From an uncultured Oscillospiraceae bacterium (GTDB lineage: Bacteria > Bacillota > Clostridia > Oscillospirales > Acutalibacteraceae): a stretch of 37,372 nucleotides of DNA. This document shows positions 8,278 to 16,475 of this stretch, piece after piece. The notes under the pieces are model-generated. The model made no database searches. It worked only from the letters and a program-made list of their open reading frames with translations, and had not been told where the DNA came from. The stretch is from the NCBI GenBank assembly GCA_958354085.1, contig CATWUX010000004.1:1-37372 (forward strand), written 5' to 3'. How positions within the stretch are numbered: the stretch's first letter is position 1; every line of letters begins with the position of its first letter. A program made the position numbers and the translations under genes.

Positions 8278-9663
8278 TCACTCCATAAATGCACGGCGGA
8301 TATATACAGAGTTACTCGGATAATTTGTGCTGGTCAGCGCAAAAAGAGTATTCCCGGAAATGGCGATGCTGTTCCAGAAGCTGTTTTTGCCGTCCGGCGT
8401 CTGGAAAGTGTCCTGCCATTCTCCCCATCCCTCTGCCGGGTCGGCGGTTTTGGATATCATCAGGCGAAACACCGAGGTTGCGTCGCCTGCCTTTGTGGCA
8501 TCCTGATCCGTCTGGAAAGCGCAAACGATGCGTCCGTCCGGCAGCGTGACCAACGCCGGACCGGAGGTTTTACGTCCCTCCAGCTTGGGTATGCAATACG
8601 CCGTCCCGTTTCCGCTGCCTGACGCGGTATTCCAATTCAACCCGTCGTCGGAGAGCTTATAGCGCAGAATAAACGGATATTTACCGGCTGTGTTGTTTGC
8701 CTCGTATGCGAGCATCCAGCGTCCGTCCTGCAACTGTGTGAGAGAGGGCATACCGTCACGCGAATTGGCGTTTTTCCCGTTACAGGCGATGGTGCGATTT
8801 CCCCAGCTGCTGCCGTTCCATTGCATATATTCTATGTTCTGATAAGCCAGCGTTGTGACTGCCGGCTGCGGCGTTTTGCCGGAGAAACCGGTGCCGACCG
8901 CTTCGCCGTTTCCGGCAACGGAATCGTTGGCATAATACACCGTGACAACGCCGCCAATATACAGCAGACACGGCTCATATACTCCGCCGTCGTGCTGGGT
9001 ATAATCCAAAATGGTGGAATGGCTGTTCCAAGTCAGTCCGTTGTCATGGCTGACGCTGACAAACAGCCCGCTGTCTTTTACACCGGAGGAGGCGCTCATG
9101 CCGCGATATGCCACCAGCACATCCCCGTTATCCAGCTGAAGCAGCGACGGATTGGCGTAGCTGCGGGTATCGCTCCGTTTCATAACGGCGTTTTCGTTGG
9201 TCTTGGAAGTACCTGTCCATGTTTTTCCGCCGTCCGGGCTTTGGATGACCTTGATCACACTGTTGCCGCCCTGCGTATCGTTCGCATCAAATGCGCACAA
9301 AATGGTTCCGTTTGCCAGTGTGAGCATACGCGGACAGGCCACGCCGCCGTAGGCCCGCGAGGCGTACGCCTGCTGCGCTTTTTGCCAGTTTAGCGTGACC
9401 GGGCCGGTCGCAGCCGCAGCCGTGGTGGTCGTAGCCGCCGAATGGGTTGTTTGTGCGCTAGCGGAATGGGAAGCGGAGCTTTCCCGCCCCGCCGCTTGTG
9501 TTGTCTGCGTCGAGGCTGCGGTTGATCGGAAGCCGGCAGACGTCGAAATCGTGCTTTCCGTCTGCTCGGCATTGTCTGAGGAGGCAGGGGTCTGTGCCTG
9601 ACAGGCTGCCAGCAGGCAGAATAAGAATGCCAAAAGTACGCTGAATAACCGATATGCCTTCAT
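8278..9663 (-). CDS. BNR/Asp-box propeller lipoprotein with Ser/Thr-rich linker (candidate GH93-like)
   Basis: This 461-residue lipoprotein has a lipobox (LLAAC, Cys21). A low-complexity Ser/Thr/Ala linker (about 24-88) probably holds the propeller away from the membrane through the peptidoglycan. The propeller domain (about 90-461) has Asp boxes near 142-149 (SPDGGKTW), 204-212 (SHDNGLTW) and 337-344 (LSDDGLNW). It keeps the same candidate catalytic glutamates as its paralogue (E230 in GVYEP, E278 in QNIEY, E321 in AYEAN) and the shared SRDGMP sequence. AGGAG about 7 bases before the ATG supports the start. The gene abuts the next one, so the pair looks like a tandem duplication. The linker is present only in this copy, suggesting different reach at the cell surface. 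Sialidase activity is unlikely without the RIP motif. Confidence 0.7.
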   Translation of the reverse strand: MKAYRLFSVLLAFLFCLLAACQAQTPASSDNAEQTESTISTSAGFRSTAASTQTTQAAGRESSASHSASAQTTHSAATTTTAAAATGPVTLNWQKAQQAYASRAYGGVACPRMLTLANGTILCAFDANDTQGGNSVIKVIQSPDGGKTWTGTSKTNENAVMKRSDTRSYANPSLLQLDNGDVLVAYRGMSASSGVKDSGLFVSVSHDNGLTWNSHSTILDYTQHDGGVYEPCLLYIGGVVTVYYANDSVAGNGEAVGTGFSGKTPQPAVTTLAYQNIEYMQWNGSSWGNRTIACNGKNANSRDGMPSLTQLQDGRWMLAYEANNTAGKYPFILRYKLSDDGLNWNTASGSGNGTAYCIPKLEGRKTSGPALVTLPDGRIVCAFQTDQDATKAGDATSVFRLMISKTADPAEGWGEWQDTFQTPDGKNSFWNSIAISGNTLFALTSTNYPSNSVYIRRAFME

Positions 9664-9710
9664 CTGTGTCTCCTATTTCGAGTTTGAGGTTAAGTAAAGG
9701 GGGAAAGCGG

Positions 9711-9868
9711 ATGCTAAAATCTGATTAAAGACTTTCATTCTTTCCGGCCTGAATTGCACCAGAATGCGTTATCCTCCTTGCTGGGCGACAGCCCAGCGGC
9801 GTCGTCTGCCTTTTCCGGCACAATTCATCTTCGGAAATTGATGAAAGATTTCCATCAGATTTTAGCAT
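9711..9868. repeat. 158-bp nested palindromic element (MITE-like or structured RNA)
   Basis: The ends are a perfect 15-bp inverted repeat (ATGCTAAAATCTGAT at 9711-9725 and its complement at 9854-9868). Moving inward, the arms keep pairing through CTTTCAT, TTTCCG and TGAATTG blocks with small mismatches. At the centre is a perfect 7-bp hairpin with a GACA loop (9780-9786 with 9791-9797). No coding frame and no clear target-site duplication were seen. The arrangement fits a miniature inverted-repeat element or an intercistronic mRNA structure inside the operon. Confidence 0.75.
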
Positions 9869-9880
9869 GAGTCGTTTGTT

Positions 9881-9938
9881 GATAGCCTCTCCGGTATACC
9901 CATTCCTTGACAGGAAGGATATACCGGCCGAAGCTATC
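9881..9938. repeat. Second intercistronic hairpin
   Basis: Three nested pairing blocks are visible: GATAGC (9881-9886) with GCTATC (9933-9938), CCGGTAT (9891-9897) with ATACCGG (9921-9927), and TTCCT (9903-9907) with AGGAA (9912-9916) around a TGAC loop. It starts about 12 bases after the stop codon of the surface-protein gene ending at 9951. There is no T-tract on the minus strand after the stem, so it is not a standard terminator; mRNA processing, pausing or 3-prime-end stabilisation are alternatives. Confidence 0.65.
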
Positions 9939-9950
9939 GACGGGAAATAC

Positions 9951-12050
9951 TTATAAACGGTTCTTTTTCAGAGTGTATGCCTTGTTTGCGGAAAGCGTCA
10001 GTGCAAGGATTGCCGCCATGACGGCGATTATCCACCACATTGTTTGAGATGCGTTACCGGTTTCCGGAGAATCCGGTGCAGTCGGCGTCGGATTTGAAGT
10101 CGGCGTTGTCGGTTTTGCGGGAGCGGGAACCTCCGAGCCGGCCACTTCCAGCGAAACCAGCTTCAGCCATTCGGAATCATAATCCACGAATACGCCGCCG
10201 GCTCCCAAGCCCTGCCATTCGCCGGATTCGTTAATGCCCTTCAGGGACAAATCCACCGTCATACAGCCTTTTTTGCCGGTTGTAACGCCTTCCAGCTCAC
10301 AGATAGCCACCTGATTGACCAGATCGACCGTTGCCGTCAGATAAAAGCCCTGTTCGGCATTGGTATCCCAGCCGTTATCGGCGGTCACGTAATAGCCGTC
10401 TGCCGCGGCGCCGGTACCCTCGCCGTCCACGGAAACGGGTTTAATGCGGCTGAAATCGGTATCGTTTACCTGCTTTTGAAGTTGAATAAACGCGTTGTTG
10501 TCTTGTCCCTTGGTTTCCATACGGAATTGATAAAAGCTGAAATTCGGATTAGACCCAAAGGTTCCGTCTCCGTTTTGATAGGCAAACCCCAGACAAAGCG
10601 TGGTATATAACGGATATTCTGCCGTCGAATCCACCGCATCCAACCGGGCACGGATGCGGAACACGTCCTTGCCGAGTGTGAGATCCTTGACAATGGTTTT
10701 TGTGCCGTCCACATACACGTCGCTATCCTCTGCGGACGGATCAATATTCAGCGAAACCGCTGCCGGGAGCTTGGAGGTGTCGATGGTTTTCACCGGATCC
10801 GCGGGGGCTGCGGACTCTTTTGTAACGCTGAAGCCGTAGTAGTCGGCGGGCTTATTGAACCACATACCCACGCCGCCGGTGGTCAGCACGTTTTCCGCTG
10901 TATCGCCGTTGGCGGTGCCGGGTGTCGTCAGATCCACGGTAAGCGTCGCACTGGTGCTGCTGGTCACGCCGGTAACGGTCGCAACCAGCAGATGGGCAGC
11001 CGGATCGACCGTCACTTTCACTTTAAAGGCTTCTTCGGCGCTGGTATCCCAACCGTAATCGCGGGATACGTAACGTTCTTTCGTGGTGGTTTCCTCGTTA
11101 ACTTTTCCGAACACGAAGCCCTTCCACTGGTCGTTGTATTGTTTTTCCACGAAGAAATCCAGACGGCCGGAATCGGTAGCGGTTTCGCGCATCAGGGTAA
11201 AGCGATAAAAGCTCCAAGGCGGTGTTCCGTCGCCGTTTTGATAGTACAGCAGCAAGCCGTGATTCATTTCATAATTGCGGGGAACAATCGTGTATTCCAC
11301 GGTAAATTTTTCCGAGCCGAGAGTTACGCCGTCCACGATCGCCGGGGTTTTGGCCGTGTCAAAATCAGCGTCTTTTACATTTCCGGCGGCTTTTTGTTCG
11401 CCGTTATAACCGGTGACGGAAAAGTTGGAATAGTCGCAGGCGTCGCTCAGGCGCAGGAATACTTTGCCGCTGGCCAGTTCTCCCGGCGTTTTTTCGCCGG
11501 TTGCTGCTTGCGACAAGTCTATCAAGATGGTTGCCTGCTTACGGGTAGCAGCGCCCAACAGGGTTGCTGTGGCAGTTTTGGCTGTTGGATCAACCGTCAC
11601 CGTTATGGTGAAAGCGGTTTCCTCTGCGGCATTCCAGCCGTAATCGACCGAAACATACCGTTCCTTACTTTCGGTTTCCCCGTTAACCTTGGCGTTGACA
11701 AAGCCAACCCATTTATCGCCGTATTGCTTTTCCGCGTAAAAGTCTACACGGTCGGACTTTTCCACGTCGCGCCAAAGCGTAATACGGTAGAAGCTCCACG
11801 CGGGGCTTCCGTCGCCGTCCTGATAGTAAAAGCCAATGCCCTCGTTCAAAAGGGAACCTTTGTCCTTTAGGGTAAAGGTTGCCGTGATTGTGGAGGCGGT
11901 GTCGCCGATTACAATATCCTTTGCAATGCGCTTATCGCCATCCGTAATCACGTTTTCGCTGACCAAAGGCTGAGCGTATACCAACGTAGGAACGAGCGCC
12001 AGCTGCAGCAAAAGGCAGAGAGACAAGCAAATTGAGCACCATTTTTTCAT
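9951..12050 (-). CDS. Sortase-type surface protein with three repeated beta-sandwich modules
   Basis: I choose the ATG at 12050, 8 bases after AGGAGG; an in-frame ATG at 12056 is only 2 bases away from it. The 699-residue protein has a signal peptide (about 1-26). Three diverged modules follow at about 29-214, 226-412 and 438-638. Each has an FYYQ/FAYQ-NGDG block, an SFYRF segment, a K/EKQYNDxW block and a YVS-D-GWD-AE block followed by a VTVD strand. After a Pro/Thr linker (about 642-660) come SPETG (661-665), a hydrophobic segment and a KKNR tail, which together form a sortase signal resembling the (S/P)PxTG type. No catalytic motif is seen. The likely role is glycan binding at the cell wall, but the family is not one I can name; the fold resembles concanavalin-like or DUF1080-type jelly rolls. 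Confidence 0.75.
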   Translation of the reverse strand: MKKWCSICLSLCLLLQLALVPTLVYAQPLVSENVITDGDKRIAKDIVIGDTASTITATFTLKDKGSLLNEGIGFYYQDGDGSPAWSFYRITLWRDVEKSDRVDFYAEKQYGDKWVGFVNAKVNGETESKERYVSVDYGWNAAEETAFTITVTVDPTAKTATATLLGAATRKQATILIDLSQAATGEKTPGELASGKVFLRLSDACDYSNFSVTGYNGEQKAAGNVKDADFDTAKTPAIVDGVTLGSEKFTVEYTIVPRNYEMNHGLLLYYQNGDGTPPWSFYRFTLMRETATDSGRLDFFVEKQYNDQWKGFVFGKVNEETTTKERYVSRDYGWDTSAEEAFKVKVTVDPAAHLLVATVTGVTSSTSATLTVDLTTPGTANGDTAENVLTTGGVGMWFNKPADYYGFSVTKESAAPADPVKTIDTSKLPAAVSLNIDPSAEDSDVYVDGTKTIVKDLTLGKDVFRIRARLDAVDSTAEYPLYTTLCLGFAYQNGDGTFGSNPNFSFYQFRMETKGQDNNAFIQLQKQVNDTDFSRIKPVSVDGEGTGAAADGYYVTADNGWDTNAEQGFYLTATVDLVNQVAICELEGVTTGKKGCMTVDLSLKGINESGEWQGLGAGGVFVDYDSEWLKLVSLEVAGSEVPAPAKPTTPTSNPTPTAPDSPETGNASQTMWWIIAVMAAILALTLSANKAYTLKKNRL

Positions 12051-12058
12051 TACCATTT

Positions 12059-12064
12059 CCTCCT
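12059..12064 (-). promoter_or_regulatory. Ribosome binding site deciding the start of the three-module protein
   Basis: AGGAGG on the minus strand lies 8 bases from the ATG at 12050 but only 2 bases from an in-frame ATG at 12056, so the downstream ATG is the better start. It sits in a 76-base AT-rich gap, the largest between here and the NHL gene. Confidence 0.7.
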
Positions 12065-12126
12065 AACATTTATATATGTCAAACGGAATCATAATAACTG
12101 ATACCGTAAGAGCCCTTTTCACTCGC

Positions 12127-13401
12127 TTATTTTTCCGTAAACGCTTTTTTCTTCTTCAGCACCAGGATCACAACGACAGCGGCTATTGCGACGGCAGCAA
12201 CGCCCAGCACAACCCAAAGAATCGTCAAATCGGTCTTGCCGTCTTCGTTATTCCCCTTGCTTGCCGTAGTGGTCATGGTGGGAACCGACACCTCGGTGTT
12301 GAGGCTGACGGTGATCCCATAGGTTTCGGTATCGGCAATCAACGTCAGACCGACGGCGCCCTGCGCCGTTGTCACCTCCGCGCCGTCCGCCGATACGGCC
12401 GCCGTCTCACCGGCCCGCAGTGTGATCTGCTTAGCTGCCAGCACGTTTCCGTTATTATCCCGCACGGTAATCGTGGTTTTGCCCTCCGGTACATTGGTAA
12501 AGGAGAACTGTCCGGATGCATCCGTCATGGTACTTACCTGCTGCCCGTCGCTCTGATCAACAATAAGCAGCGTGTCCGCCATCACCTCGCCGGCAGTATT
12601 TTTCAGTACGCCGCTGAAGCCCACCTTTTGGGCAGCCGCCGTGTTGGCGGTTGTCGGCGCGTCCAGAGCGACAGAGGTTGTCGTAGCCGGCGGGATCGTG
12701 GTGGTTACTGTCGGAACGGTCTGCGTGGTGGCTTCTCCCATGGCGTCCGCACCGCTGATGGAAAAATTGGAAAAGCTGCATTTCGTTTTCCAAATAAAGA
12801 CTTCGCCGCCGGTGAGAACACCCGCTGTTTTCTCGCCCTGTGCTTTTTGTGTCAAATCTACCTCCAGCACCGCTTTGTTGCCGGAGGGAATACCGGTGAG
12901 AACAGCCGTAGCCTTTTGCGTGGCGGGATCCACGGTGACATCCATTTTGAAAGCGGCGTCTGCGCTGGCATACCATCCCCAGTCTACCGAAATATACCGG
13001 TATTCGGTGTTGATTGCCGGATCATCGGCGGAAATTCCGTTAATGCTGGCGGGCACGTTTTTGACGTTTTTGTCGTTATACTGCTTTTCACAGTAAAAAT
13101 CCAAGCGATCCGAACCCGCATCGGAGCCGTTATCCCGCCACAGAACAAACCGATAAAAGCTCTGCGGCGGAGTGCCTTCCCCGTTCTGATAATAAAAGCC
13201 GATGCCTTCGCCCAACGGCGCACCGGGGCCGGCCGGGGTAAAGGTAGCCGAAATGGTGAAGAGCTGTTCGCCCACCGTGATGCCTGTGGCGATGTGCTTA
13301 TCCACATCCTCCGTAATGTCGGTAATGGGCTCCGCGCCGGCCGACCACAGCGCACTCAAGGCGAAAAGTAAGGAAACTGCTCCGGTTATCCAACGTTTCA
13401 T
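12127..13401 (-). CDS. Membrane-anchored surface protein: one beta-sandwich module, Thr-rich linker, carboxypeptidase-regulatory-like domain
   Basis: The 424-residue protein has a signal peptide (about 1-23) and one module (about 33-216) clearly related to those in the three-module protein downstream: FYYQNGEGTPP, SFYRFVLWRD, CEKQYND, YISVDWGW, VTVDPATQKA. A Thr/Pro/Ala-rich linker follows (about 224-255). Next is a domain resembling carboxypeptidase regulatory-like folds (about 260-320, with SGVLKNTAGEV and TDASGQFSFTNVPEG). It ends in a transmembrane helix (about 391-415) with a KKKK tail. There is no sortase motif before the helix, so it is probably held in the membrane. The start overlaps the upstream stop (ATGA) and follows GGAGGAG. 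The likely role is capture of the same ligand as its neighbours. Confidence 0.75.
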   Translation of the reverse strand: MKRWITGAVSLLFALSALWSAGAEPITDITEDVDKHIATGITVGEQLFTISATFTPAGPGAPLGEGIGFYYQNGEGTPPQSFYRFVLWRDNGSDAGSDRLDFYCEKQYNDKNVKNVPASINGISADDPAINTEYRYISVDWGWYASADAAFKMDVTVDPATQKATAVLTGIPSGNKAVLEVDLTQKAQGEKTAGVLTGGEVFIWKTKCSFSNFSISGADAMGEATTQTVPTVTTTIPPATTTSVALDAPTTANTAAAQKVGFSGVLKNTAGEVMADTLLIVDQSDGQQVSTMTDASGQFSFTNVPEGKTTITVRDNNGNVLAAKQITLRAGETAAVSADGAEVTTAQGAVGLTLIADTETYGITVSLNTEVSVPTMTTTASKGNNEDGKTDLTILWVVLGVAAVAIAAVVVILVLKKKKAFTEK

Positions 13402-14993
13402 AAGGTTTCTCCTCCTTGTTTGTTTTTGGCTGCTTTCTTATGCATCAACAGCACGATTACGATGATAACTGCCGCCACGGCAACTGCGCCGGCTGCCGCC
13501 AAAAGGATCCAAAGGAAACCGCCCGGTTCGACAAAAGTACCCACGGCGGTTTCTCCGACGCGAAAATCGGTAAACGTACCCAGCCGCATGGTGATGCCCA
13601 GACCGCCGGTGGCAAAAACCGCTTTTTTGATATCCGTGCTGCCGCCCTGCGCGGCGCCGGTGGTGTCATACGTCAGAATCGGGCTGCTCTTTTTGCCGTC
13701 CTCCGAAATTAGCTGCGCTTTCACCTGTGTCCCTTCTGTCTTGACCTTGAGTACCCAGCTGTCCACGCCGGCACTCAGCGATTTCTCGCCGCTTTCCACA
13801 TAGGTTCCGGTAGAGGTATCGATATCGGTGTTAGTCGGGGAGATAATGCCCAGATACGCACAGGTTCCCGTCAGATCCGGGCCATATTTGTACAAAAAGA
13901 TTTCCACACGGTCCGGGTCGTCCGCAAAGCTGTTGACATAAACCGCATATCCCTGCATTTTGTCGTTCCACTGCAGAATATCGGTCGCATGGAACATCAG
14001 GCCGCCCTGCAGATTGCCGCCGGCATCCCGGCTGAGCTTTACGCTGGCACTGATGTCGCCATCCTCATAGCAATTGCGCAGCAACGCTTTTTTAATGCCG
14101 CTGCCGTTGCCGCCGATGGTTCCGTCCGGCAGCGTATAAAAGCCGCCCGCGGTGTCCTCGGTAAAGAAATAGAAATCGTCAAAAGCCGAAAACGTTCCCT
14201 CGTGGATTTGCGTTGGATCCGTTGTAATGCGGAAATCCGAAATCGTGTTGGTGATATCGTGGGAAGAATCCGTTGACATGATCAGCCCGATCGAGCCGGT
14301 CTCATAATATGTGTTCAAAGTGTCGCCGGAAACCGGCGCATCCAGCTGACAGTTGATGGCGGGGCTGACGATCTCCGGTTTATCCGCCAGCCGGGCAAAG
14401 GCCCATATGTTTTTCCCGATCACGGTCACTTCGACGATGATCTTGACGCCTGCGGCTGTGCCGTACGGACGCAGAATAGCGGACTCCGCTTCATCGGTAG
14501 CACGGCCCGTTGTGGGGCGGATGGCGCTGCCGACCTGTCCCAAGTAAGCGCCGCCGGTGGAATTTTCGCTCTTTTTTCCAAACTTGTGTACCGACAGATC
14601 AAACCGCGGTCCGTTGTCGTTGGCGATCACGCGGTCAAACAACAGCTCATAGCCCTCCGTATCGTCCTGACTCGTACCGACGGATTGTACCCGGAACAGC
14701 AGACCGCAAAACGCACGGCCGGTCTCGTCCAGCGTCAGCGTAAACTGCGCATGGAAATCGCCGGTATTCTCGGTGCCGTTGACGATTGCCTTGTTGGTGA
14801 CGCCCACGGTGTTCACCGCTACCAAGGCGCCGTTTTCTTCACGCAGCGCCGCATCCGGGCGGCTGTTATACACCGTATAGCTGTCCAACCGGTTCAGATC
14901 CTGAGTTTCACCCGCCGCACTCGCGACCGGCACGCTCAGCAGCAGCGTACTCATCAAAAGTGCGGAAGCAAAAAAGGAAATCCACTTTTTCAT
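13398..14993 (-). CDS. Membrane-anchored surface protein with two jelly-roll-like modules
   Basis: This 531-residue product has a signal peptide (about 1-27). Two related domains follow, at about 30-257 and 263-478. Each has an early hydrophobic strand ending in G-L-L/M-F-R/H, a GYELLF or GYAVYV strand, an RFDLSVHKFGK or RVEIFLYKYG strand, an AYLG block and a closing DFRI or DFRV strand. This layout is typical of LamG/DUF1080-like concanavalin sandwiches that bind sugars. A transmembrane helix (about 493-518) and a KKAAKNK tail anchor it. No catalytic residues are evident. AAGGAGGG stands 6 bases before the ATG, and its stop codon overlaps the next gene's start. It lies 12 bases after the lectin-GH43 gene. 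The modules are more distant from those of the other two surface proteins. Confidence 0.72.
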   Translation of the reverse strand: MKKWISFFASALLMSTLLLSVPVASAAGETQDLNRLDSYTVYNSRPDAALREENGALVAVNTVGVTNKAIVNGTENTGDFHAQFTLTLDETGRAFCGLLFRVQSVGTSQDDTEGYELLFDRVIANDNGPRFDLSVHKFGKKSENSTGGAYLGQVGSAIRPTTGRATDEAESAILRPYGTAAGVKIIVEVTVIGKNIWAFARLADKPEIVSPAINCQLDAPVSGDTLNTYYETGSIGLIMSTDSSHDITNTISDFRITTDPTQIHEGTFSAFDDFYFFTEDTAGGFYTLPDGTIGGNGSGIKKALLRNCYEDGDISASVKLSRDAGGNLQGGLMFHATDILQWNDKMQGYAVYVNSFADDPDRVEIFLYKYGPDLTGTCAYLGIISPTNTDIDTSTGTYVESGEKSLSAGVDSWVLKVKTEGTQVKAQLISEDGKKSSPILTYDTTGAAQGGSTDIKKAVFATGGLGITMRLGTFTDFRVGETAVGTFVEPGGFLWILLAAAGAVAVAAVIIVIVLLMHKKAAKNKQGGETL

Positions 14994-15005
14994 AACATAC
15001 CCTCC

Positions 15006-16475
15006 TTAATTTTTTGAAAACAATTCTGGGGATAAAGCCGTGATCGGCCAGCCTTCTTCATCCCACAACAATGTGCTGATGCCTAAAAGGCTGTTGCTTC
15101 CGTCGCGGAAATACTCCGTTACCAGATACCAGCTCCCGTCTGTATCCTGAAATACGGAGGCATGCCCGGGAATCTGAACGCCGGCTTTTCCCTCCGTAAC
15201 GGCTGTTCCGCCGCCTTCCATCATGTCTGTGCCGTTGCGATCCAGATACGGTCCGGTAATGTTCCGCGACCGTCCACATTCCACATGATAATTTTTGCTC
15301 ATCGGTTCTACGGCACAGAATAAATAGTAATAGCCGTCCCGCCGTACAATATAGGGCGCTTCGATCGCCTTGTCGGTGTTGACGCGGCTGGCAATGCTGA
15401 ACACCTCGTCATCCAGCAGCAGTCCCGTGGCGGCGTCCAGCCGGCGAAGCTTGATTCCCGTCCAGTAGGAACCGTATGCCAGCCACGGCTGCCCGCTTTC
15501 ATCGGTTATTACGTTGGGATCAATGGCGTTGAAATCATCCCCGTTTTTGGAAATGATGACCGGTCCCTGGCTCACCCAGCGGTAGTCCGGATCGGCCGGA
15601 TCCAGTGTGGTATTGGTTACCAGCCCGATAGCCGAGGTCTGCTTGCCTTCCACCGAGAAACAATAATACAACCCGTATTTTTCTCCTATTTTATACACTC
15701 CGGGTGCCCAGATGCTGCCGACCTGTGTCGCCGATACGACATCCGCCATCCAGCTGTACGGATAGCCGCGCGTCGTGGACAGGATATTGGCCTGTTTTGT
15801 CCAGCTGAGCATATCCGGCGAGGTTTTGACCGAAACGCCGTCCTGCATGGCATAGAGATAATAGGTATCCCCAAAATGCTGGATTTCCGGCGTAGAGGAA
15901 TGCTCCAGCGAGCCGGAGAGCTGCAGCATGACCGGCAGCGCGCGGGAACCGTCGTCTACTTGTACAAACGTCCACCGTTGTGCCGTTTTGTTGCTTTTCT
16001 TTTTTTGAACGATGATCGTTCCGGTGGCGCGTCCCTCCTCATCCGCCTGCAAATAGAGGTCGGAGAGCGCGGAAGACACCGTAAAGCTGCTGTCCCCCTT
16101 CGGGGTAATCAACCAGTTGTAAGCCGCGCTATCCTCTGCCGGCGATACGCAAGCGGCTGTGTTTTCCTCCGTGCGCCCCTGCTTGAGCGTCAAATAGCGT
16201 CCTGCCGCCAGATTTTCCAGCCGGTATGTGCCATCCTCCCGCTTGTGCAAGCGCCACAATTGATTCAGATCGCCGTCATAAGATTGCAGCTCGGTAAAAT
16301 CGCCGTCGTTCATACCGAAGCTGCGCGCTCCCAAGGTTCGCCGGCTGTCCTCGGACACAATCTGATAAACAGCGCCGTCAATCAAGCTGTCGGTCTGAGG
16401 GCTGCACCCGTTCAGGTTCGCCGCCGCCAGACAAAGGCCGGCTATAAGCGCAAGCCATCGTCCTGCTGTTCTCAT
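15006..16475 (-). CDS. Lipoprotein with ricin-type lectin domain and GH43 arabinanase-like domain
   Basis: I start at the ATG at 16475, which overlaps the upstream stop (ATGA) and follows GAGGAG by 8 bases. The 489-residue lipoprotein has a lipobox (LNGC, Cys24). A ricin B/CBM13-like beta-trefoil follows (about 30-175, with QLWRL and AQRWTF strands), then a GH43 five-bladed propeller (about 185-489). The pKa-modulating Asp is kept in NAIDPNV (about D319), the general acid in AIEAPYI (about E372), and the metal-site His in PGHAS (about H438). At the place of the general base, where arabinanases read HDPS, this protein reads STPE with Thr195. Activity may therefore be altered or lost. By overall resemblance the domain is closest to endo-1,5-alpha-L-arabinanases, acting outside the membrane. 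Confidence 0.8.
   Translation of the reverse strand: MRTAGRWLALIAGLCLAAANLNGCSPQTDSLIDGAVYQIVSEDSRRTLGARSFGMNDGDFTELQSYDGDLNQLWRLHKREDGTYRLENLAAGRYLTLKQGRTEENTAACVSPAEDSAAYNWLITPKGDSSFTVSSALSDLYLQADEEGRATGTIIVQKKKSNKTAQRWTFVQVDDGSRALPVMLQLSGSLEHSSTPEIQHFGDTYYLYAMQDGVSVKTSPDMLSWTKQANILSTTRGYPYSWMADVVSATQVGSIWAPGVYKIGEKYGLYYCFSVEGKQTSAIGLVTNTTLDPADPDYRWVSQGPVIISKNGDDFNAIDPNVITDESGQPWLAYGSYWTGIKLRRLDAATGLLLDDEVFSIASRVNTDKAIEAPYIVRRDGYYYLFCAVEPMSKNYHVECGRSRNITGPYLDRNGTDMMEGGGTAVTEGKAGVQIPGHASVFQDTDGSWYLVTEYFRDGSNSLLGISTLLWDEEGWPITALSPELFSKN

Noticed and set aside
7034..9663. GH33 exo-alpha-sialidase assignment
   Set aside because: The Asp boxes and propeller fit, but the RIP motif is not seen, and the surrounding genes point to arabinose rather than sialic acid.
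9881..9938. Rho-independent terminator after the three-module protein
   Set aside because: The stem is good but no T-run follows it on the minus strand, so I list it only as a hairpin of unknown role.
12051..12126. Internal promoter in the 76-base gap before the three-module gene
   Set aside because: TTGACA and TATAAA-like strings are present on the minus strand, but their spacing would place the transcript start at or beyond the start codon or needs a poor -35.
10992..13371. Long plus-strand open frames (292 and 431 codons) opposite the surface-protein genes
   Set aside because: They run antisense to genes with signal peptides, repeats and anchors, and their own translations are low-complexity shadows.
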